Origin: Rallus limicola
Lineage: Eukaryota > Chordata > Aves > Gruiformes > Rallidae
NCBI GenBank assembly: GCA_022605955.1
Contig: JAKCOZ010000021.1
Span: forward strand, 12,630,501-12,694,500
DNA length: 64,000 nt
Reading direction: 5' to 3'
The translations under genes and the position numbers were made by a program. The notes under the pieces were generated by a model. It was not told the DNA's origin, did no database searches, and worked only from the letters and a program-made list of their open reading frames with translations. Positions 55,101 through 64,000 of the stretch are shown one piece after another. Each line of letters opens with the position of its first letter. The stretch's first letter is position 1.

Positions 55101-58100
55101 CAGCAGCGTTTGGCCTGGCACCAGCTACTGCTCCTTCTTATGCCAAGCGTTTCCTGCAGTAAGACAGCAAACAGCAGGAATTCCCTGTGCTTGCTTATTT
55201 TAAGAAGTTCCTTATTGCAAGGGCTTAGAATCTATCAGGAAGCCAGATCTGTTTATTTACCAGGCCACTCACAGCAGCCCCAGGTGTAACAGAGGCAAGC
55301 ACTCTTGCCTGCCTGCTCCCCATCTCCCCCCCAGCCTCCCCAAAGGCTGGCAGCTCCTTTCACAGCTCCTCATAGCACCCAGTACCCTGGCTTTCCTCAG
55401 CTTGCCAGATCCTCCTGCTGTGGTTCTAATCCCTCACCTGCTCCCAAGGGTTAAGGTGCTTGGATGCAGGCTTCTTGCTATGCCTTGGGAAGGAAGAACC
55501 TATAAGGCAGCCAGGTTATCACTTTGGCACTCTGTATTGTCCTACCAGGATGCTGAAAAGCCAGCTTGGCACTCTGCCTTCCCTGCTAGGCTCTTCAGAG
55601 ATGTTCAGAGGAAATGTCTTGTTCCCCAGCAGCATATTGCTAACGGAGGTTTATGTGTTTGTCCACATAAGAAAATCCATCACTGGTCTGAATAAGTAAT
55701 GGTCCCTATCTCTGAAGTGTTTGAGGTATGATCAGTGGGACTTGGGGTGTTGGCTCCCTCCCACATGTCCTAGGCAGGCATGGAGAAGAGTTTTGGAAGG
55801 GGTTCCTACAATGACCTTTTGTGCTGGGTGCAGGACTCATTCCCTCAAAGACTGGCTCATCCCATGACCATATTTCCCTGGATACAACCTTTATGCTCCT
55901 AGGGATGCTGCTGGGGTGAATGGACTGAGGGTCTGGTGTTCTCAACCATCTCAGCCACTTGATAAAGGTACCACACAGGGGGTCAGACACCACCTAAGAG
56001 CACAAACCTGGGTCTTCTGTGGCCTTACAGCACCTGACCAGTAAGTCCAGCATATACCTTAATGCATGAGCATAGCAAACACCTCATGTCAGTGGCATCA
56101 CTCCAACACACAAAGCCTGCACAGTACCTCCCCACTGTCCCTCCTGGAGTTTCTCTTTGGAAAGCAGAAGGCTTGTTGCACTCACAAAAATAGGATTCCA
56201 AACCCTGGATGCAAGCATGAGCTTTAAAGGAGCTTGGTCCTAAACCTGACCCCATCTTTAAGTAGACAACAGCATTAATGCTTCACCTAACTTATCATTA
56301 ATACAGCTACTCATTTGTACTTGCATCAGAGTTTCCAGCAAAAGGCACAACAGTAAAGAACATATTAGCTCTTGTCCTACCAGTAGTAAAGTCCAGGAGC
56401 AAGATGAGTCACCAGGGAAGAAATCACACCATGGTCAGGCAGTAGCAAGATCAGGATTGGGGTAGAGAGCAATTCAGGAGCCAAAGGTGGTGGCAACATA
56501 GGGAGTACCTGCACTGACAGTGTATAACCCTGCAGACAGCAAACACAGCAGGGAGAGCCAGGTAGGACACACTGAGAGCCCCAGGGAGTGATGAAAATCC
56601 ATCCAGGAAGCCCAGTCAGGCACAAAAGCCACCAGAAAGAGGATGAGACATACACCCAGCCAACACAAGAAAGGCAGGCATGCCCTGAGCTTAAATAGAG
56701 CCCAGGGTCCATGGTCAGAGGGGTGGGTGGGGTCCCAGGTGAGGCTGGTAAGGCCAGTGGATGTGCATTAAGGTGCACCTGAAGGTGCTGCAGGTACCTA
56801 GCAGGTGTGGGGGCAATGTTGTACTACCCAGGGGATGCTAGCCCAGATATTTGAGGTACCATGTCTTTGAAGGTCCCTCTCCTCCTCCCTGTCAATAGCA
56901 CAGAAGAAAATCAGAGCTTCCTATGTGTGCCCACCTTCTTCTCAGGGATGTGAATTGGTGTCAGGGAGGTGGTTTCATGGCTCTGCTCTTGGCAGGGAGT
57001 AAGATCAGCCTCTCTCCATGGCAGCAAGACTGAGCATCTGCCACAGCAGGCCAGGGTTCCCCCAGCAGTCATCCTGGCAGGAACCTGGACCGGCAATCCA
57101 TGAATTCAAGTGGCAGCCTGCAGGTTGAATGCCTTGCAGCAGACACTGGGATTTGGCCCCTGAATGCTGAGCATGAGGGGAGAGAGAGAGAGGGAGCCCA
57201 CTGGGGAGCTCAGAGTTATTCCAATTGGATGCAAGCTGCATTTTATCTTATTGGAGTGGGTTTGGAGGTGATGTAATCACTCAGTGTGCTTGTACACTTG
57301 GGATCAGGATGAGATACTGTTTATCATGAGCTGACAAGTCAAGGAAGGATGCAAGGATCTGGGACTTCCCATGCAGGACTTGCTGGAGCTGTGAACTGGA
57401 GTGGAGACGTGACTGGAAGCCGTAAGGATTAATGGCCCCAGTGCTGCTGTACAAGGCGTGAATGAATGAAATTCTGTTCCCCTTACAAAGGAATGCCATT
57501 AATTCAAGGGGAGATAGTCCAGATTTTTCTCCAGTGTGATGAAAGTAGAATTTGGCCCTTGATCTTGCACAGAAAATGCCTGTCTAGCAAGTTTCGAGGC
57601 GCTTCTTTCCATTTCTCTTTTGATTTGATTGCATTTTCTTCTGTAGAAACATTTTTCTTCCAGTAAATGCAGAGAGAAAGGAAAAGGAGATAGACAGGCA
57701 GGCAAGGAGAGAGGTTCACGGTCAGGAGTGAAGGAAAAACGATTGAGCAGGAGGGGGCTGTCCCTGGGACTCCGGGAGCTGCTCCCCCCCCAGGCAGTGG
57801 GGGAAGATGCTGAGATGCAAGGGCTGAAAAACCCCAGGGGTGGGAGGTCTCTGGCACCTTTGTTGCCACTTTGGCTGGAATTCATAAGTAAATATGGAGC
57901 TGACTGAAACTGCTCCTCCTTGGCAGCAGCCCCTCTTCGGTGCTAGGTGGAATTTGGGGCGGGAGGGGGCCAGGTGGGATCCGTGTTTGCTCACATTCCT
58001 CTTCATGTGCCAGTTTCGGGATGCTGGTGCAAAGCACGGGGCGGTGGAAGGGGGGGGGTGTGTGCCTGGGAGGGGTGATGGGTTCCCTTGGCTTGTGGTG

Positions 58101-59224
58101 CCTTCATGCCCTGGTCCAGGATGAAGGGTTTTGTAGGGTGGCTGGGGCTGCTACTAGAAGCAGGTCAGGGAAGGGAACCCTGGCAGATGAGGCTGCCCCA
58201 TCTCCCAGCAAGGCCCCTGGGAACATGAGGAATCTGTGTCTTCACCAGCATCCAGTGGGCACACCAATGCAATGGGTCCTCTGCCCCATGCATGCCCAGT
58301 TCCAAGGAGATGAGCATCCAGGAGGAACAACATGGCACATGGTTACCCAGATGAGCCCAGCCTCTCTCCTCCAAGCTGTGGTGCCCCCAAGTTTCCAGCC
58401 ATGGGGTGCTCTGGGACCCTGCCAGAATACACTTAAGAGCTGTTTCTGCTCAAGGGGCTTTCCTGTCTGTCACAGCAGGGAGCTTCACCTAATTCCCTAA
58501 ACAAAGCCGTTGGTGCTTTTTCTTAGGCAGCAGCTGAGGTGAAGCCGTTTTGCTGTGTGTCACCCAGAACAGTGGCAGGCTGAGCTCTACCGAGCTCCAC
58601 CGCCTGCCATGTAGCATCACTTTTGCTACCCACATCCTGGTTGGAGCTTCTCCCCACTGGCAGGATGCTGTGGTATGACAATCTACAAGCAGAAGCAGCA
58701 GATGTTTGTTTAAAAAAAAAAAAAAAGGGAAAAAAAAGGAAAAAAAAGGGAGCAATAATCCAAAATGTTGCTGATATAAACACAGTACCAGCACTGAATA
58801 CAGCCAGAGGAAGACAAAAACATCCCAGAGACATAAAACATCAGGCCCCTTGGAGAACCTCCAACCTACATGCACCAAACTCCGTCAGCTTTGGAGAAAT
58901 GAGTGCTTAACCCCTTTTCGATCTTTTTGGCAGTTGAGCCTTTTGAAGATTTACAGTGGCCTGTTTGAGTGAGGGATCTTCCCCAGCATGTCCTGCTCCT
59001 TTAATTACGGGTGAGAAAGCTAACGGCCGGCCTGCAGACACCCGTCTGACCGACCCGTTCCTCTCCCCGTGGGACACGTGGCCCTTTCCTCACTGTCAGC
59101 TCCTTCCCCAATGTCAATCCTGGTGCCTCCACAACCCTGCTGACAACTCAGGGCCCTGCTGTGGTGCTGGGGATGCCCTTCTGCCCAACACCTGGTACTC
59201 AGATACCCACTGGGGTATCCCAGG
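52161..59224. other. Gene-poor stretch
   Basis: No exon was recognised. Notable points: a 22-bp tandem duplication at about 53049-53092; a CpG-bearing patch at 53380-53640 with GCCGCCATCTT-like YY1 sequence near 53541; and an A-rich run at 58712-58748. CpGs also cluster near 58880-59090. Confidence 0.45.
53049..53092. repeat. 22-bp tandem duplication
   Basis: Two adjacent copies of CCTCCTGCTGCAGAAATACC plus TT, followed by CCTCC of a third. Confidence 0.85.
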
Positions 59225-59807
59225 GATATTTCTGGGATGCTCTTTTAGGAGAAGGGTGCCTTGATGCTGCGCTCCCCATGCTCTGGTCAGGCTCCACCTG
59301 GAGTGTTGTGTCCAGTTCTGGGCTCCCTGGTATAAAAAGGACAGGGATCTCCTGGAGAGAGTCCAGAGAAGGGCTACAAAGATGATTAAGGGCCTGGAGC
59401 ATCTCCCCTATGAGGAAAGGCTGAGTGAGCTGGGACTGTTCAGCCTGGAGAAAAGAAGACTAAGGGGGGACCTAATTAATGTTTATCATTATCTTAAGCA
59501 TGGGATGCAGGGGGAAATGGGCAGCCCCTTTTCAGTGTCTGTGGGGACAGGACAAGGGGCAATGGCTGCAAGTTGGAGCACAGGAAGTTCTGCACCAACA
59601 TGGGGAAGAACTTTTCCCCAGTGAGGGTGAGGGAGCCCTGGGCCAGGCTGCCCAGGGGGATGTGGAGTCTCCTTCTCTGGAGAGATTCCAGCCCCGTCTG
59701 GACGCTGCCCTGTGCAATATGAGCTGGGGAGCTGCTTTGGCAGGGGATTGGACCTGATGAGCTCTCGAGGTCCCTTCCAACCTTTACAATTCTATGATTC
59801 TATGATT
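59225..59807 (+). mobile_element. CR1 LINE fragment
   Basis: About 580 bp of the CR1 3' end on the + strand. The frame at 59382-59624 is the reverse-transcriptase tail ([20 protein letters not shown]), broken afterwards. It ends CTGATGAGCTCTCGAGGTCC and ATTCTATGATTCTATGATTC. The left limit is approximate. Confidence 0.92.
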
Positions 59808-62800
59808 CCATGCTGCACCAGTGAGGCACCGCCGGGTGCAGGAGTGGGTGCAGGCCGGTGAGGGCAGGACAGGCAGCACGACTAAGCGGGGTTGTGAATT
59901 CCGAATTCCTGCTGCCGGCGCCGCTCGTTCCCAAGCCCTAATTACAGCGGTGCTGCAGGGACCAGCCTGGCGCGACTGGCTCCTGGGGTCAGGCCAGGCT
60001 CCCAGGGCCAGCCATGCTCCAAAGCCAGCGCTGATGTATTTTGACAGGACTTAAGGACACCTGCTACTTTCAGGGATTTTTCTCTTTTGCTAGTGAGCTT
60101 TCAAATGAGCATGTGTGTGTTGACAGGGGCAGATATCACTGGAGGGTGTTGAGGAGGGAGCAGGAGGGAAATCTCTGGAGAACATGTCAGGAAGGATTTT
60201 CCTCGGCTGCTCACCCTACGGTGAGCAACAGGCACCAAGGAACCGGCATCCCTTGGACCCAGCTTGTGTGTGCTAGCTTTGGTTATGGGGCCTTACCATA
60301 TTCTTTGTAACTGCACTCCAAAGCCAATTAGTAGCTTTAATTTATGGAGACCACACACATGCCCAACCCTTGTATTTATGCTGGATGGTTTCCATCTTGG
60401 AAACTTTCTTGGCTTTCTGTCCATCCCCGGGATGTTTCCAGGACTCCACCTTCTCCTGCCCAGCCCTGTGGCCTCGGGGGAGCTGATAGGATTCACAGCC
60501 AAAGCATCAAGAGGGAAACCAAGCTACCAACTTTTCCCATCCATCAGAAACATCTCCAGCTGAGCAAAGCACATGCTCCAGGTATGGGAGGGGGGCTGCA
60601 CTGACTCATGATAGAAAGACACTTGAGCCGTGTTCTGCTCCATGGGTGCGATACAGAGAAGGATGAACTTTGTTCATGCCAGTGCCAAGCCTTGTGGGCT
60701 GTGGCTGAGACTCTGACCCCAGCAGATCTTGTGGACTTGATGGATTTGCTGCAAACAGGCGTCAGAAAGCAAAGCCAACCCCGTGTACTCCTTTCACCAG
60801 CAATATTCATCGCCCTCTGTCCTCTCTCCACCTTTTGTCCCAGTTTCCCTAGCCTCCCCACCTAAGGGACTGTCAGCCCAGTAACCATCGAGGCCAAGCT
60901 CAACTGTCCCAGCTGTAGATCTCCTGCTGGGCACATCATCAGGGCAACACTGTGGGCAGCAAGGGGAGGTCTGAGCTTCACCTGCCTGTGCAGAAGCTGG
61001 GCATGGGAGGTCAGCTGTCTGCTCTACCACAGGCAGGTCCTCAGCAGGAGCAGCTGGGAGCCCAGCAAGATCAAAAGGTGATCAGAAGGTGATCAAAAGG
61101 AGCTGCCATCCCGTCTCGCCTGTGCTACAGTACAGAGCTCCTTCATAAAGTGCTTGGTGGAGTGATGTAGAGCCATGTTGGCCAGATCTCCCTGCAAGCT
61201 TCCAGACACATTTTATACATATATGTATATATATAGCTGTTGTTTTGCAGCCAGTGGGAAATGAAGGCTGTTCTCAGCCTTGTTCCCTCTCTGTGCACTA
61301 CCCACGCTCCCCCTTGCTGGCATTCACTGCACCCTTCTTGGTGTGTATCAGAGGAAAAGCCAGGAATTCAGTAGGCGATGAAGGTGTTTGATGTCTTCTC
61401 AAACTGCTCCCCCACCTCTCCAAGAGGCTTTTTCTGGGTTGGAGTGGTGGGATCATGTGAGGAGGGCTGGAACGAGCATCACACACATTTCCCCCAGCGT
61501 CAGAGCCTCTCCATCTGACTGCTTTCATGTGCAAAAGGCAAACCAGAAATGCAACTGACCTCTGAACCTTGGATGGAGCCTTTCACCACCTCAAAGCAGT
61601 TGACATTATCTCTGTATTACCTCCTTCCTCTCTTTGCTCCAAAGCCTGGATGCTTACGCCAAGTCCAGTTCTCATCACATCTGCTCTTTCAAAGAGTTGG
61701 GAGGTCCCAAGACCAGTCAGTCCTGGTGTCAAGACTCTTACATCTGGTTCATCCTTGTCTATGAGTCACTTGGGGAGCTTGGGAAAGTCACGTAACTATT
61801 CCTAGCCAGTGCAGCTGACTGCTGGGGCGGCGTGAATCCCACCCCAGCAGGCCCAGTTGGCCGTCCTTCTCCAAGGCTTCAACTTCAAGCACATGCCAGG
61901 TGCCTTGAACTCTTCTGATGGAAAGGCCCTTCCAAATTATGTCCTATGATGGGAGTATAGCTGTCCTACACCAGTGGTCCTCTGCCAGCCCATCCCCAGA
62001 AGAGGAAGGTGCAAAGATGCTCTGTGTAGTCCTCATTCAAGACTTCAACATCTTCAAGATTCTTCAAGTCCTCATTCAAGACTTCAAGAGGAGTGTTCAT
62101 GCACTGCCATTCCATGCTGCTCCTCTCTGCCCTGTCATCCACTCCTATTTTAGAGAGATTTCAACTATTTTATTGCATTTGCTTCTCAGGACCAAAGTCT
62201 GCTCACAGCCTCCCTGGTGTTGAGCTGGAGAAGAACCGCCAGTCCCAGGTTTAAGCCAAGGTTAACTGAGCAGAGCCTGGCCCTGTGTGTGTGTGTTAAT
62301 TGTTCTCAGACTCATTACTGCCCTTCCCTGGTCTTTGTTGTTTCCTTGGGAGCCGCAGACCTTGTGTGCACTGGGTCCTGAACAGAAGAGTGCAGCAGGA
62401 ATGGGAGCTGGCAGCTCCCAGCCAGGGGTTGTTGCAGGGGGTTTTGTTCCACTGCCTCTGCTGGGACCTTGTTATTCCATCTCCATCCAGTGAAATAAAC
62501 AGTTTCACATGTCACCAAGTCCTGCAGATGCAGCCTGGGAGCTTTGCTTTTGCTATCCTCATCTTTGTGGGTTGGCTGCCCCTGCAGACCTCCCCACCAG
62601 CCCCACTGACTCGAGTGTCACCTCCAGCCTCCTTGGCCAGGCATGACCTCAGTGCTCTCCTCCTAGGGACTCTGGTGACACTTTTCCCAGAGGACACAAT
62701 TTCCCTGGAGGGACAAAGCCTGGTGTCTGTGGGACATCTGGCAGGACTGTCCCTGCCATGTGTGGTTGGGGTGGAGGTGAGCCTGGTGCCTGGCTGGAGC

Positions 62801-64000
62801 AGTCAGGAAGGACAAGGCGCTGGAGCATGGCAGGAGGAGGGGACCCTTGCAGAGACACCCCTGGGACTCCCCTTTCCTCTCACCATGGGGCCCCAACTAT
62901 CCATTCCCTCTCCTTGGCCAAACTTGAGGCTTTGTACCCCTGGGATTCATCCAGACCTTTCCCCAAGACCTCCCTCCCCTTTCCTGCAAGCCTGGGGGCT
63001 CTATAGGGAAGAAGGAGAGGGGGAAAAGGGGAGGGAGCATACTTTGGCCCCTTTATTTCTGCTCACAACGTGGCAGTCCCTGTGCAGGCTGCAGCTCCAT
63101 CACTGCCAAGCACAGCCCAGCCTGCTTTTATGTTTCCTGCCTCTGCTCCCAGACAGCCTTTGGGACAGCCCAGCACTGAGGTACTGGCTGAGACCCCCAC
63201 TGAGCTGGCTGCACTGGGGAGGATCCAACCCCTGTCCCCAGCACAGGATGTGGGGGAAAGATAAGCTGGCCTTGGGAAGAGGAGTATCTGATGTGCTTTC
63301 CTGGTGTCCTCTCTTCTGGTGTGGGTCAGGAGATGCTCACCGGCCAGGGTGACACCACCACCTGCATTAACCTTTCCCTGGGGAAGGCCCAGGAAGGGGG
63401 GTTGGGGCTTGATGATTTACACCAGCATAGCCAAGATTGAGCCTTGATCCAATGGGGAAGGTCCTGCCCCTCCTGCCTTCCCCACTTGTGCCTGGGTGTT
63501 GCAGGGGTCCCTGTGTGATCAAGGGACTGTGTGGGGCATCTCGCTCATGGGAGCATCCCACTCATCCCCAGTGCAACCAGGCTTCCTCTGGGGCTGGCTG
63601 GGGGTTTGGCTGTCCTGGGACACCTGAATTAGTGTCACCATCTGCAGCAGGTCAAGGTCTAACCTGCACCAGAGCAGAGAGGATCAACTTCTCCCACAAG
63701 GCAGGTTTGTTGTGGCCTGGATCTTTCTGAGTTCTTTGCTGCATCCCAGGAAGGACAGCTGTGCTTGTGCTTTTCAGGAGATTCCTGCAGAATTAGGGGC
63801 TTCCCTGGGCCTCACATAGGATACCTGGAGCAGACAGAAGGCAGGTCCCCAGCAAGGAGAAAGCTGGGCTGGGGAAGCTGAGGAACAGGTGGCAAAGGGA
63901 GTAAGTAGTCTGGTGTCCCCAGTCAGAGGCAGGCTGGTCCTTTTTTGGATGCTCAGCCTCACCCCCCAGTTTCTTGGAAAAGCCAGTTTTGGCAGCATCC
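59808..64000. other. Gene-poor stretch at the right edge
   Basis: No exon was recognised. It contains a TA-rich run at about 61207-61235, the 11-bp triplicate at 61069-61100, a repeated CCTCATTCAAGACTTCAA pair near 62030-62090 and (GT)n at 62286-62296. A 350-codon frame at 62300-63352 is discussed among the findings. Confidence 0.45.
61069..61100. repeat. 11-bp unit repeated three times
   Basis: GATCAAAAGGT, GATCAGAAGGT and GATCAAAAGG in tandem. Confidence 0.85.

Noticed and set aside
56377..56778. 133-codon hydrophobic frame on the - strand
   Set aside because: Hydrophobic stretches suggest a membrane protein, but there is no splice support, no relatives I know, and T-rich antisense reading of this DNA gives such peptides easily.

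Overview
This is a piece of a bird nuclear chromosome. The evidence is direct: there are five CR1 LINE fragments with the usual avian 3' tail (repeats of ATTCTATG/ATTCTGTG), a solo LTR with TGTC...GACA ends, and two multi-exon vertebrate genes, GHRH and RPN2, which sit next to each other in other vertebrates. GHRH begins with His and carries an internal Gly-Lys-Arg site, as bird GHRH does. I cannot name the species. Two residues just after that site differ from the chicken peptide as I remember it, so it is probably not chicken.

Layout. 1-4919 holds no exon I can recognise. 4920-5204 is a likely GHRH promoter (octamer site, TGACGT half-site, TATA box). It is followed by a non-coding first exon and five coding exons of GHRH on the + strand (CDS 8819-12443, 172 aa). 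The GHRH introns hold a 15-bp minisatellite, a duplicated TAATTA motif, a 564-bp solo LTR with a 5-bp target duplication that ends about 50 bp before the hormone exon, and a 37-bp triplication. 12444-16294 is GHRH 3' sequence and intergenic DNA. RPN2 (ribophorin II, an oligosaccharyltransferase subunit) fills 16295-36843 on the - strand in 17 coding exons (633 aa) and converges on GHRH. Its CpG-island promoter (about 36390-37650) contains a one-mismatch ER stress element and an exact TGACGTGG site.

The remaining 26 kb (37650-64000) is poor in recognisable genes. It has one exon-like open segment next to the RPN2 promoter (38118-38283), an inverted partial copy of its acceptor end about 0.9 kb away, three CR1 pieces and some simple repeats. 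In mammals MROH8 lies divergently from RPN2, but I could not recognise any part of it here.

The two genes have separate jobs. GHRH encodes a secreted hypothalamic peptide precursor. RPN2 encodes a housekeeping ER membrane protein. The most interesting signal is in the GHRH precursor: after the 47-residue GHRH form and a dibasic site, exon 5 encodes a segment that still looks like a second VIP/PACAP-type hormone. All exon limits were read by eye from splice signals, reading phase and remembered orthologues; nothing was computed or searched.
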